This document shows positions 1-8,506 of a DNA stretch of 64,000 nucleotides, one piece after another. The DNA lies in the NCBI RefSeq assembly GCF_902833055.1, contig NZ_CADFEJ010000014.1, forward strand, positions 104,962 through 168,961. Direction: 5' to 3'. The notes beneath the pieces were generated by a model, which saw only the letters and a program-made list of their open reading frames with translations, searched no databases and was not told the DNA's origin. The DNA is from Burkholderia territorii (GTDB lineage Bacteria; Pseudomonadota; Gammaproteobacteria; Burkholderiales; Burkholderiaceae). Numbering within the stretch: position 1 is the stretch's first letter; every line of letters begins with the position of its first letter. Both the position numbers and the translations under genes were made by a program.

Positions 1-207
1 CTCAAGCTGCTGCTCGTCGCGCTCGCGCTCGTGCTCGGCGGCCTGAACCGCTTCTCCGCGCTGCCGCGCCTGCGCCGCACCGCGTCGACCGAAGACGCGC
101 ACACGTTCCGCAACATCCTGCATCTCGAGGCGCTGACGATGATCGGCGTGTTCGTCGCGGCCGCCGTGCTGTCGTTCAGCGTGCCGGGGTTCGCCGCGCT
201 CGGCTGA
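1..207 (+). CDS. CopD-like copper resistance membrane protein, C-terminal fragment
   Basis: Only the last 68 codons are in the window; the gene begins before position 1. The fragment holds two hydrophobic stretches (about residues 1-13 and 48-60) separated by a basic and polar segment with N-R-F and F-R-x-x-L-x-x-E motifs. These resemble the last two transmembrane helices of the CopD family of inner-membrane copper-uptake or copper-resistance proteins. The family assignment rests on this short tail alone. No other copper gene is visible. Confidence 0.6.
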   Translation, partial: LKLLLVALALVLGGLNRFSALPRLRRTASTEDAHTFRNILHLEALTMIGVFVAAAVLSFSVPGFAALG

Positions 208-348
208 CGGGCGGGCGGCGGCGCGGTGCCGGGCCGGGTGCCCGCACGTCACGTGCCGCAGATGCGCGAACGGCCGCCTGTCGGGCGGCCGTCTCGAAGC
301 CATTGCGCGGCATGCGCGCCGCGCAACGCACTTCCCCTCACTTCCTCA

Positions 349-1497
349 TCACCATTCGGCGACGCTGCCGTCCGCGTGACGCCACACCGGGTTGCGCCAG
401 CGATGTCCCGTCTTCGCCATCTCGCGCACCTTCTCCTCGTTGACGTCGATGCCGAGCCCCGCGCCCTGCGGGATCGCGACGAAGCCGTCCTCGTAGCGGA
501 ACACCTCGGGGTTGCGCAGGTAGTCGAGCAGGTCGTTGCCCTGGTTGTAGTGGATGCCGAGGCTCTGTTCCTGGATGAACGCGTTGTAGCTGACCGCATC
601 GAGCTGCAGGCACGCGGCCAGCGCGATCGGCCCGAGCGGGCAGTGCAATGCGAGCGCGACGTCGTAGCTTTCCGCGAGCGTCGCGATCTTGCGGCACTCC
701 GTGATGCCGCCCGCGTGCGATGCATCGGGCTGGATGATGTCGACGTAGCCGCCCGCGAGGATGTGCTTGAAGTCCCAGCGCGAATAGAGTCGCTCGCCGA
801 GCGCGATCGGCGTGTTGGTCTGGTTGACGATGTCGCGCAGCGCCTCGGCATTCTCCGACAGCACCGGCTCCTCGATGAACATCAGCTTGTACGGATCGAG
901 CTCCTTCGCGAGGACCTTCGCCATCGGCTTGTGCACGCGGCCGTGGAAGTCGACGCCGATACCGACGTGCGGGCCGACCGCGTCGCGCACCGCCGCGACG
1001 TTCGCGATCACCTGCTCGACCTTGTCGTAGGTGTCGACGATCTGCAGCTCCTCGGAGCCGTTCATCTTCACGGCCTTGAAGCCGCGCTCGACCACCGCGC
1101 GCGCGTTGTTCGCGACGTCGCTCGGCCGGTCGCCGCCGATCCACGAATAAACCTTGATGCGCTCGCGCACCTGGCCGCCGAGCAGTGCGTGCACGGGCAC
1201 GCCGTGATGCTTGCCCTTGATGTCCCACAACGCCTGGTCGACGCCCGCGATCGCGCTCATCGTGATCGGGCCGCCGCGGTAGAAGCCGGCGCGGTACATC
1301 ACCTGCCAGTGATCCTCGATCAGCAGCGGATCCTTGCCGACGAGATAGTCGGCGAGTTCGTGCACCGCGGCCTCGACCGTGTGCGCGCGGCCCTCGACGA
1401 CCGGTTCGCCCCAGCCGACGATCCCTTCGTCGGTTTCGATCTTGAGGAACAGCCAGCGCGGCGGGACGACGAAGGTTTCGAGGCGGGTGATTTTCAT
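349..1497 (-). CDS. dgoD: D-galactonate dehydratase
   Basis: This enolase-superfamily enzyme dehydrates D-galactonate to 2-keto-3-deoxygalactonate, the first step of the DeLey-Doudoroff pathway. At 382 residues it matches the Escherichia coli enzyme in length. The metal ligands D183, E209 and E235 and the catalytic histidines H185 (in VDFHGR) and H285 (in LHCPLGP) fall at the E. coli positions. The N-terminal lid domain spans about residues 1-115 and the TIM barrel the rest. It is divergent from a GntR-type regulator with palindromes between them, which suggests galactonate-responsive repression. The other dgo genes (kinase, aldolase, permease) are not adjacent. Residue matches are seen; numbering in E. 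coli is established knowledge. Confidence 0.95.
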   Translation of the reverse strand: MKITRLETFVVPPRWLFLKIETDEGIVGWGEPVVEGRAHTVEAAVHELADYLVGKDPLLIEDHWQVMYRAGFYRGGPITMSAIAGVDQALWDIKGKHHGVPVHALLGGQVRERIKVYSWIGGDRPSDVANNARAVVERGFKAVKMNGSEELQIVDTYDKVEQVIANVAAVRDAVGPHVGIGVDFHGRVHKPMAKVLAKELDPYKLMFIEEPVLSENAEALRDIVNQTNTPIALGERLYSRWDFKHILAGGYVDIIQPDASHAGGITECRKIATLAESYDVALALHCPLGPIALAACLQLDAVSYNAFIQEQSLGIHYNQGNDLLDYLRNPEVFRYEDGFVAIPQGAGLGIDVNEEKVREMAKTGHRWRNPVWRHADGSVAEW

Positions 1498-1586
1498 GTC
1501 GCGAGTCTCCAGGAGTGACCGGCGCGGACGTGCGGATGCGGCGCCGGTCGAATACGTGACGGTTATCCTAGCGTAGCCCGATAAAA

Positions 1587-1620
1587 AATAGTATTAATAG
1601 CACTATTGTGCAGATAGTGG
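1587..1620. promoter_or_regulatory. Inverted repeats, likely GntR operator
   Basis: Overlapping palindromes lie in the 110-base dgoD/regulator gap. AATAGT (1587-1592) pairs with ACTATT (1602-1607), and CACTAT (1601-1606) pairs with ATAGTG (1614-1619). The shared ATAGT half-sites suggest a FadR-type GntR operator. Binding by the adjacent regulator is inferred. The second palindrome runs over the GTG start of the regulator, so either it autoregulates tightly or its true start lies downstream. Confidence 0.5.
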
Positions 1621-2336
1621 GCAGCCGCGGCGTTGCCCGTCACCGGAGAACGATCATTCAACGCGACCTGCATGGACAGACGGCCTTCCGGCTGGCGACG
1701 GCGATCTTGCGCGGCGACTATCCGCCCGAGTCGTTGCTGCCGCGCGAGCCGGACCTGATGGAGATGTTCGGCGTGAGCCGCACGGTGCTGCGCGAGGCGC
1801 TGCGCACGCTGACGTCGAAAGGGCTGGTCGAATCGCGGCCGAAGGTCGGCACGCGCGTGCGCCCGCGCCGCGCATGGAACCTGCTCGATGCCGACCTGCT
1901 CGACTGGTACGCGCGCGTCGCGCCGCCGCTTGCGTTCGCGCTGAAGCTGCAGGAGATGCGCGAGATGATCGAGCCGCATGCGGCCGCGCTGGCCGCGCGC
2001 ACGCACGGGCCGGACGCCTTCGCCGCGATCGAGGACGCCGTGCGCGCGATGGCCGCCGCGCGCAACGTCGACGAATGGGTGCGCGCGGACCTGCGCTTTC
2101 ACCTGAGCGTGCTGGAGGCCGGCGGCAACGAGCTGCTGGTGCCGCTCGGCGCGCTGATCGACCGCACGCTCGAGGCTCAGCTGCATCTGAACGCGCGTCG
2201 CGCGCATGTGTTCAATGCATCGCTCGCCGAGCACACGGCCGTCAGCGACGCGATCCGTGTGCGCGACGAGAACGGCGCGCGCCGCGCGATGGCGTCGCTG
2301 CTTGCCATCACGCGCGCGCGAATCGAGATGTCCTGA
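1608..2336 (+). CDS. GntR/FadR-family transcriptional regulator (DgoR-like)
   Basis: A winged-helix DNA-binding domain (about residues 20-90, with PREPDLMEMFGVSRTVLREAL and the wing KVGTRVRPR) is followed by an all-helical FCD ligand domain (about 105-235). The FCD domain has the typical metal-site pattern of D, H...H and H residues (LRFHLSVLEAGGN, LAEHTAVSDAI). Its divergent position beside dgoD suggests that it represses galactonate catabolism in the way DgoR does. The GTG start at 1608 overlaps an operator-like palindrome. GTG 1617 is an alternative, and no ATG lies in frame before the HTH. Confidence 0.85.
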   Translation: MQIVGSRGVARHRRTIIQRDLHGQTAFRLATAILRGDYPPESLLPREPDLMEMFGVSRTVLREALRTLTSKGLVESRPKVGTRVRPRRAWNLLDADLLDWYARVAPPLAFALKLQEMREMIEPHAAALAARTHGPDAFAAIEDAVRAMAAARNVDEWVRADLRFHLSVLEAGGNELLVPLGALIDRTLEAQLHLNARRAHVFNASLAEHTAVSDAIRVRDENGARRAMASLLAITRARIEMS

Positions 2337-2357
2337 AGGGAAGGGCGGTGCAGGCGG

Positions 2358-2603
2358 TCAGTGGTTCGCGCAGCCGCCCGGTTTCAGCACGCGTTGCGTC
2401 GACGCCGGATACTTCGCGAGCAGGCCCGCCGGGCGGCGCGGCCGCGCGACCAGATCGCCGCCGCAGTTCGGGCAGCGGCCCTTCAGCACGTCGTCCGCGC
2501 AGCTCGCGCAGAACGTGCATTCGAAGGTGCAGATGCGTGCGTCGGGCGAATCGGGCGGCAGGTCCTTGTCGCAGCATTCGCAGCCGGGGCGCAGTTCGAG
2601 CAT
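2358..2603 (-). CDS. DUF1272-family cysteine-rich small protein
   Basis: This 81-residue protein carries three Cys pairs: CxCC near residues 8-11, CxFxC with CxxC near 25-34, and CPNCGG near 44-47. Together they look like a compact zinc-ribbon domain. This is the DUF1272 arrangement, a widespread family of unknown function. AGAGGA sits ahead of the ATG. It converges with the GntR gene, 21 bases away. No function is assigned. Confidence 0.85.
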   Translation of the reverse strand: MLELRPGCECCDKDLPPDSPDARICTFECTFCASCADDVLKGRCPNCGGDLVARPRRPAGLLAKYPASTQRVLKPGGCANH

Positions 2604-2743
2604 GGCGGTTTTCCTCTTGGTCGGAACGGATCGGAAGGGCGCTGCGGCACGACGCGCGCGGCGCGGTGCGCGTTACTCTACGCGCTTGGATCGTCCACGC
2701 CAATGTGTCCGGCCGGAGCGTCGCCCAAACGTGCGGGCAGCCG

Positions 2744-5700
2744 TCACGAAGGCTCGACGGGCGCGGCCTGCGGCGCCGGCGTTTCCGCCTGCGGCGCGGG
2801 GCCTGCCGTGCGCGTGCCGGCCGTGACGGGGCGCTCGATCAGCGGCGCGAGCGCCGGCGCCATCGACTTCAGCAACTGCACCGCCATCGCGCTCGTGAAG
2901 TCGTAGCGGGCCGCGTATGGCTCGTGCGCGGTCGCCGTCAGCACGCCGAAGAAGCGGTCGCCCAGCACGAACACGAACGTGCCGCTGCGATTGACCTTGC
3001 GCGATTCGATCAGCCGCGCGCCGCGCGCATAGACGTTGAAGCGCTGGTCGCCCGTCCCGGTCTTGCCGTACACGTCGAGCGTCTTGCCGTCGGGCAGCGT
3101 GAAGCCGCCCGCGAGACGCCGTGCGGTGCCGTTGAGCACGACGTCGCGCAGCAGCGTGCGCGTGACGTTGACGATCTCCGGCGACAGCATCGGTTGCGGC
3201 TGCGCGGCGGCGCGCACGAAACGCGTTTCGTACGGCGTGCCTTTCGCGAAGTCAAGGCGCGTGATTGTCTCGGTCGGCGCCTTCTGGCCGCCGTTGGCGA
3301 TCAGGCCGATCAGTTTCGCGAGCGCGTCGGGCTGGTCGCCCGACGCGCCGATCGCGGCCGCGTACGACGGCGTGACTTCCGCGAACGGGTAGCCGAGCGC
3401 ACGCCACGCTTTCGTGATCTCCCCGTATGCGCGCAGCTCGACCATATGGCGAATCCGCCGGTCCTGGGTTGCGTGGTAGCGCGTCTTGTACAGCCACGAG
3501 TACGTGTAGAAGCGCGCGTCGCGGCTGTCGCGCTGAACGTCACCGAGCGGCGCGTCCGGGTGCGCGCGCAGGTAGTTGAGCGTCCACAGCGCGAGCGGGT
3601 GGACGCTCGCGATATAGCCGCGATCGTTCAGGTTGAACCGGTCGATCGCATATTTCGCGTAGAGCGCGGCGAGATCGTCGTCCGACAGCGTCGCGGCCGG
3701 CGTGCCCTTCAGTTGCGCGCGCATCTGCGCACTGAACCACGCGAGCGATTCGTTCGGCGCGACGCTGCGCAGCACCGTCGCGATCTTCGGCGGCGACTTG
3801 CGCACGTCCTTCAGCATCAGCGCGAGCGCGTCGTCGGGTGCCTTGCCCGCATAGCGCGTGTAGTAGCGCTTCACGTAGACCTTGCTCTCGCCGTCGACGA
3901 ACTGCTCGAGATAATGCTTGCGCTGCTCCGGATCGCCGAGCCACGACGACGACGGGCCGGCCGCCTGCAGCATCTCGTAATGGACGATGTCGCGCATCAG
4001 CCGCACGAACACGAGGTTGACCGAGTGCTCGAACGCCGCATGCAGCGTCAGGATGCGGCCGTTGTCCGACTTCTCGAAGTTCGAGAACACCTGCGCGCCG
4101 CCGCCCGTGTAGAACACGTCGGGGCTCGCCGAATACTTGCGTTCGACCGCCGCGTCGAGCATCGCCCGCAGCGAGCGATCGCGCGTATGCGACAGGTAAT
4201 CGAGCGCCCAGCGCGACAGCCCGTCGATCGGATCGGGCTTCACCTTCGCGAGTTGCGCGTTCGACAGGTTGCCGTAGCGCGCATGCAGGTCGGAGACGAT
4301 CTGCAGGTAGGTGATCAGCGTGCGCAGCTTCGCGGTCGAGCCGAGGTTTATGCGGCCGCCGCGGTTCACGTCGAACGGCTGGTTCACGCTGTCGGTCTGC
4401 ACGCGCAGCATGTTTGCGCCGTTGCGGTGCTCGTACAGCGTGAAGCTGTACGTGAGATGCGACGGGTCGTCCTTCGGCGCGAGCATCTCGAAACCATACA
4501 GGCCGGCGGCCTGTGCGCCGTCGCGGGTCGACGCCCGCGCGAGCCGTTCGGCGACCGCCTGCTGCACGCCGTTGTCGAGTGTGCTGGTGGCTTCCAGGTC
4601 CAGTTGGTCGAGCTGGTAGAGGTCGCTCATCCCGAGTGCCGACAGCAACGAAGCACGCGCGGACGACACGGCCTTGCGCGACACGAACGACTGCACGCGC
4701 GCGGCCGCCGGCGGCGCGCTGCGCTCGATCTGCGCGGCGAGCGCCGCATCGCGCAGCGCGGGCGAGATCACGCCGCCGTTCGACAGCAGCCGCAAGTAGC
4801 TGTCGGTCAGCTTCTGCAACGCCGGATAGCCGCGATTCAGGAAGTACGACGGCGCGCGCTGCGCGATGATCAGCGACAGCACCTCGCGGAAAGTCTTGCC
4901 CTGTTCGTCGACGTTGTCGCCGGTCGTCGGCGCGGACAGGATCCGGTTCACGTCGTTGAAGTCGCGGCCGTACCACGCGGCGAGACCGTCGCCGATGCCC
5001 GTGATTTCGCCTACGTGCGGCCGCGCGGCGAGCGGCACCGAGTTCAGGTAGCGCACCAGGATCGCGCGCCGCGCGAGCATCGTCTGCGGGCCGTTGAGAT
5101 AAGCGAGCACCGACGCCGACGCAATCTGCCGCAGCTTCTCCGGCGGCGTCGCGGTGCGGCCGTCGGGCGAGTGGCGGAACTTCTCGATCTGCGTCGCGAG
5201 CGTGCTGCCGCCCGGGCGCGCCTGGTGATGGTTGACGACGTGCAGCGCCTGGTCGGCGAGCGCGCGGCTGAAGCGGCCCCAGTCGATCGCCGGGTTGCGG
5301 TTCGGCTGGTTCGCGTCGAGCAGGTAGCGATCCTCGATGAACAACAGCGAATCCGCGACCACACGCGGCACCGTGTCGAAGTCGGCATAGACGCGCTGCG
5401 GGAACACGGTCGCGAACAGCGGCGAGCCGGTCGAGTCGAACAGCATCAGCCCGGCCTGGTCTTTCTCTTCGTAAGGCAGGAACAGGCCGTGATCGGCGAG
5501 CGACAGCATGCGTTGCGAATCGCGCGCCTGCTTGCCGACGACGAAGCCGCGCGCGAGCAGGCGCTGCTGAAACGCGGGAATCATCGAGTAGCCGAGGCGC
5601 TGGTCGTACGGCCCGTTGGCAGGGAAGCGGATATGGTCGCTTGCGCCGGTCTCGACGGTGTAGCCGACGTCGCGCGTGAGCTCGGACAGGTAGTGCGCCT

Positions 5701-5851
5701 GCAGGCGCGACGTCTCGATCTCGGTCATCACGAGCCGCGCGAGGATCGCGATCGCGATCACCAGCGCGGCCAGCAAGGACCACTTGATCCACGTCCAGAC
5801 CGAGGCACTCCCGGTCACGCGCGGCAGGATGCGATTCAGCGGCCGATTCAT
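2744..5851 (-). CDS. Bifunctional penicillin-binding protein (transglycosylase plus transpeptidase)
   Basis: This is a 1035-residue class A-type murein synthase. A cytoplasmic N-terminus leads into one membrane anchor (about 22-41). A GT51 transglycosylase domain has the catalytic Glu in FIEDRYLL (E173) and the GGSTLATQ motif (214-221). A transpeptidase domain has the nucleophile in STAK (505-508) and KTGT near 930. The tail is Ala/Pro-rich. It should polymerise and cross-link glycan strands at the outer face of the inner membrane. The ATG at 5851 was chosen because AGGGAGA precedes it. The long spacing between STAK and KTG sets it apart from E. coli PBP1a/1b/1c, so it is not named as one of these. 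Confidence 0.88.
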   Translation of the reverse strand: MNRPLNRILPRVTGSASVWTWIKWSLLAALVIAIAILARLVMTEIETSRLQAHYLSELTRDVGYTVETGASDHIRFPANGPYDQRLGYSMIPAFQQRLLARGFVVGKQARDSQRMLSLADHGLFLPYEEKDQAGLMLFDSTGSPLFATVFPQRVYADFDTVPRVVADSLLFIEDRYLLDANQPNRNPAIDWGRFSRALADQALHVVNHHQARPGGSTLATQIEKFRHSPDGRTATPPEKLRQIASASVLAYLNGPQTMLARRAILVRYLNSVPLAARPHVGEITGIGDGLAAWYGRDFNDVNRILSAPTTGDNVDEQGKTFREVLSLIIAQRAPSYFLNRGYPALQKLTDSYLRLLSNGGVISPALRDAALAAQIERSAPPAAARVQSFVSRKAVSSARASLLSALGMSDLYQLDQLDLEATSTLDNGVQQAVAERLARASTRDGAQAAGLYGFEMLAPKDDPSHLTYSFTLYEHRNGANMLRVQTDSVNQPFDVNRGGRINLGSTAKLRTLITYLQIVSDLHARYGNLSNAQLAKVKPDPIDGLSRWALDYLSHTRDRSLRAMLDAAVERKYSASPDVFYTGGGAQVFSNFEKSDNGRILTLHAAFEHSVNLVFVRLMRDIVHYEMLQAAGPSSSWLGDPEQRKHYLEQFVDGESKVYVKRYYTRYAGKAPDDALALMLKDVRKSPPKIATVLRSVAPNESLAWFSAQMRAQLKGTPAATLSDDDLAALYAKYAIDRFNLNDRGYIASVHPLALWTLNYLRAHPDAPLGDVQRDSRDARFYTYSWLYKTRYHATQDRRIRHMVELRAYGEITKAWRALGYPFAEVTPSYAAAIGASGDQPDALAKLIGLIANGGQKAPTETITRLDFAKGTPYETRFVRAAAQPQPMLSPEIVNVTRTLLRDVVLNGTARRLAGGFTLPDGKTLDVYGKTGTGDQRFNVYARGARLIESRKVNRSGTFVFVLGDRFFGVLTATAHEPYAARYDFTSAMAVQLLKSMAPALAPLIERPVTAGTRTAGPAPQAETPAPQAAPVEPS

Positions 5852-6247
5852 GGCGGCGTCTCCCTGAAGGCGCAGGCTCCAGCCGCACCTCATTAAGGAT
5901 TAGTGTAGTCCTCCGCAGCGGGCTGCCAAGGGTGGTTCATTACCGAGATGCGTCGACGCAACGCGCATGCCTGTGACATGCGGCAAGCGGCGTTGCGGCG
6001 CGGTGCGCATGGCGTCTTGGCGTAACGTTTGCGCGTGCCGTTTGCGTCCCGGGCGCGACGGCCGCTGGCGGCGCCGGCGGTCCACGCACCGGCGTCGTGC
6101 ATTGCCGTGTCGGGCGCAAAACGGGTCAGATCCGGCTGCGATCCACCGCCGCATGAGGAAGCTGCGGGTTTCCGCGATAGCCGGCGGCTGCGGCTGCAGG
6201 TACGATCGCCGGATGTGCGGCGCATGTCCGCTTTCATCGGGGTTTCC
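5852..6247. other. Divergent intergenic region, murein synthase / MAPEG gene
   Basis: This 396-base gap separates two divergent genes and should carry both promoters. The part near 5890-5915 is relatively AT-rich (ATTAAGGATTAG). No convincing -35/-10 pair, hairpin terminator or small gene was found. Reading frames across it are long only because stop codons are rare at this GC content. Confidence 0.4.
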
Positions 6248-6640
6248 ATGTCGATCCATCCCGTCGCGCTCGTTTGTACGGCGGTCCTGGGATTGCTGCT
6301 GTTCGGGCTTGGCCTGGTCGTGTCCGTCACGCGCTTTCGGCACACCACCGGTTCCGGGTGTGCGTCCGATCCGACCGACGGGTTGCACAAGGTCGTGCGC
6401 GCGCACGGCAACACGGCCGAATACGCGCCGTTTCTCGCGGTGCTGTTTCTCTATTTCGGCGCGCACGACCCATCGCGCGCGATCGTGTCGTTGATCGTCG
6501 CGGCAACCGCGTGCCGCTGTCTGCTCGTGATCGGGCTGCTCGCATGGCCGACGATGGGCAGGCCGAACCCGTTGCGCTTTATCGGCGCGCTCGGCACGTA
6601 TCTGTGCGGCGCCGCGCTTTGCGTCGCGCTGTTCGTTTGA
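6248..6640 (+). CDS. MAPEG-family integral membrane protein
   Basis: A 130-residue protein with four predicted transmembrane segments and the MAPEG signature region: an R-x-H-x-N-T-x-E-Y core (about residues 54-61) followed by F-L-A-V-L-F-L-Y. The family comprises microsomal glutathione-transferase-like proteins. The physiological substrate of bacterial members is usually unknown. ATG 6248 gives the family's normal length. ATG 6224 in the same frame would add eight residues. It has no clear operon partner. Confidence 0.82.
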   Translation: MSIHPVALVCTAVLGLLLFGLGLVVSVTRFRHTTGSGCASDPTDGLHKVVRAHGNTAEYAPFLAVLFLYFGAHDPSRAIVSLIVAATACRCLLVIGLLAWPTMGRPNPLRFIGALGTYLCGAALCVALFV

Positions 6641-7005
6641 GCACGCCGCTATCGCGATGGCCGCTTCGGGATCGTACCGGCGCACGGTTTCGGCCAGGCA
6701 GCGAATCGGTTGGCCGCCCGCGCGCGTGTGCGGCGCATCGCGCCGCGCGAGCACGCCAGCCGACACGGTCGGGAACGCCTCCTTCATCCGCTCGCGTATC
6801 CGTCGACTTCCATGACGACCTTCGGCGCGCACGACACGGCGTCGGCGTGCAACGACAGCGCGAACGCCGCGCCGAACACCGTGCATTCGACGATCGGCCG
6901 CGCGGTGATATCCTCGCGAAACGCCCGCGACCGACGGGCGGATACCGACTGCCCGCGCGCGGCCCGACGCCGTGTTGCGCGGCGTTTCCGAGGGAGAGCC
7001 GAACC
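6641..7005. other. Gene-free stretch with a possible decayed minus-strand reading frame
   Basis: This 365-base gap lies between the MAPEG and PAAR genes. On the minus strand an open segment ending near 6784 (…KVVMEVDGYASG) could continue, after a one-base shift near 6785-6800, into …MKEAFPTVSAGV and on to about 6650 with plausible GC3. I do not recognise the family, and no intact gene is supported. The PAAR ribosome-binding site (GAGGGAGAG) lies at the right edge. Confidence 0.25.
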
Positions 7006-7290
7006 ATGAGCCGCAAATTCATCCTGAAGGGCGATACGACCGATCACGGCGGCGTCGTGCTCGACGGCATCGCCAATTCGTCATTCGACGGCCGCGAACT
7101 CGCGTATCTCGGTGCGCCGGTGTTCTGCGCCGCATGCAAGAGCCAGGGCGTGATCGTGTCCGACGGCGGCGAGCGGACGATGACCGTGATGGGCAAGGTC
7201 GTCGCGCTCGAACACGACCTGTGCCAATGCCTGTGCACGCCGCAGCCGAAGCTGATCCCGTCGCAGGGCACGGGCACCATCTCGGGCTGA
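7006..7290 (+). CDS. PAAR-domain protein (T6SS spike tip)
   Basis: This 94-residue, single-domain PAAR protein has a cysteine-rich pattern (CAAC at about 45-48 and CQCLC at about 74-78) and a C-terminal TGTISG. It fits the short Burkholderia PAAR group. PAAR proteins bind zinc and cap the VgrG trimer at the tip of the type VI secretion needle. A strong GAGGGAGAG site precedes the ATG. No vgrG, effector or immunity gene adjoins it. The nearest vgrG is over 19 kb away, so it is an orphan spike that may pair with VgrGs elsewhere. Confidence 0.85.
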   Translation: MSRKFILKGDTTDHGGVVLDGIANSSFDGRELAYLGAPVFCAACKSQGVIVSDGGERTMTVMGKVVALEHDLCQCLCTPQPKLIPSQGTGTISG

Positions 7291-7299
7291 CGCCCGTCG

Positions 7300-7611
7300 T
7301 CAGTCGCTGCCTTCGGTCTCGATCACGAGGATGCGCGCTTCGCCGAGCGGGTGCGCGACGTGTTCGGTGCCGATCGTCGCGTGGAATACGTCTCCCGTTT
7401 CGAGCACCGTCGCGTGCTCGATGCCTGCCGAGCGGTAGCGCATCTCGACGCGGCCGTCGAGCACCGCGAAAACTTCCTCGCCATCGTTCACGTGCCACCG
7501 GTATGGCCGATCGGTCCAGTGCAGGCGGACCGTGATGCCGTTCAGGGTCGCGATGTCGAGCGCGCTCCACGGGCGTTGCGCGGTGAATGCGGTGCTGCGG
7601 ATGATCTTCAT
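7300..7611 (-). CDS. Cupin-domain protein
   Basis: A 103-residue single cupin barrel. The first motif is degenerate (RWHVNDGEEVFAVLDGRVEMRY, about 38-60) and the second is GDVFHATIGTEHVAHPLGEARILVIE. Conserved His and Glu residues could bind a metal. Small cupins of this type have no assigned substrate. It lies downstream of the isonitrile hydratase-like gene on the same strand, 95 bases away, and may be co-transcribed with it. Confidence 0.82.
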   Translation of the reverse strand: MKIIRSTAFTAQRPWSALDIATLNGITVRLHWTDRPYRWHVNDGEEVFAVLDGRVEMRYRSAGIEHATVLETGDVFHATIGTEHVAHPLGEARILVIETEGSD

Positions 7612-7706
7612 CGGTCGATCTCGGTGCGTCGATGCGAATGCCATGAAACTCGGGCAGACGGCGTAGCCTGGTGGCTCGCCCGCCATCGGTTTGAGCTTGC
7701 TCGTCT

Positions 7707-8390
7707 TCAGTGCGACATCGCGCGCAAGGCCGCGTCGATCGTCTGCCGGCGCTTCTCCAGTCCTGCCGCCGTGCGTTCGGTCACGCGCTTCAGTACCGAC
7801 GCCGGCGCGGTATCCGGCGAGCCCGCATCGAACGGCGGCGCGGGCGCGTATTCGAGCGCGAGCTGGATCGACTGTGCCTCTTCGTCGCCGGCCAGTTCGG
7901 CGGCGATTGTCAACGCGAAGTCGATGCCGGCCGTCACGCCGCCGCCGGTGATCAGGTTGCCGTCGCGCACCACGCGCTCGTGTACGGGCACGGCCCCGAG
8001 CGGCGCGAGCAGCGAATGAAACGCCCAGTGCGTCGTCGCGCGGCGGCCTCGCAGCAGGCCGGCCACGCCGAGCAGCAGCGCCCCCGTGCAGACCGACGTG
8101 ACGTAGCGCGCGGCGGCCGCGCGCCGTAGCACGAACGCGATCGTTTCGGCATCGAGCAGCAGGTCGTTGATGCCGATCCCGCCGGGCACGCAGATGACGT
8201 CGAGCGGCGGGCAATCGTCGAACGTGCAGGTCGGCGCGAGCGCGAGGCCGCTGCTCGACACGACGGTGTCGCGCGATTTCCAGACCAGATGGACAGTCGC
8301 GTCGGGCAACGACGCGAGCACGTCGTGCGGGCCGGTGAGATCGAGTTGCTGGACGCCCGGAAACACGAGAAGGCCGATATGCAGGGTCAT
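7707..8390 (-). CDS. inhA: DJ-1/PfpI-family enzyme, probable isonitrile hydratase
   Basis: The 227-residue protein has the class I glutamine-amidotransferase-like fold. The nucleophile is in SVCTGALLL, with Cys at 101 and Thr at 102, and an Asp sits at 17 (QQLDLTG). These are the positions reported as catalytic in Pseudomonas putida isonitrile hydratase, which converts isonitriles to N-substituted formamides and has a similar length. TTHWAF (119-124) is another family signature. It is divergent from a GlxA-type regulator. The isonitrile substrate is inferred from motif match; other PfpI enzymes share the fold. Confidence 0.75.
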   Translation of the reverse strand: MTLHIGLLVFPGVQQLDLTGPHDVLASLPDATVHLVWKSRDTVVSSSGLALAPTCTFDDCPPLDVICVPGGIGINDLLLDAETIAFVLRRAAAARYVTSVCTGALLLGVAGLLRGRRATTHWAFHSLLAPLGAVPVHERVVRDGNLITGGGVTAGIDFALTIAAELAGDEEAQSIQLALEYAPAPPFDAGSPDTAPASVLKRVTERTAAGLEKRRQTIDAALRAMSH

Positions 8391-8506
8391 GCGAATGCTC
8401 CGAAGGGAAGGGGATGCGCCGCGGCCGGCGCACGATGGACAGATGGATTCTAGGCGCGTAGTGTTTGGCGAAATTGCCATATCACCCACGTTTTCAGCCA
8501 ATCGCC

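Noticed and set aside
1874..5896. A 1340-residue open frame on plus opposite the murein synthase
   Set aside because: Arg/Ala-rich translation without domains, overlapping two well-supported genes in other frames.
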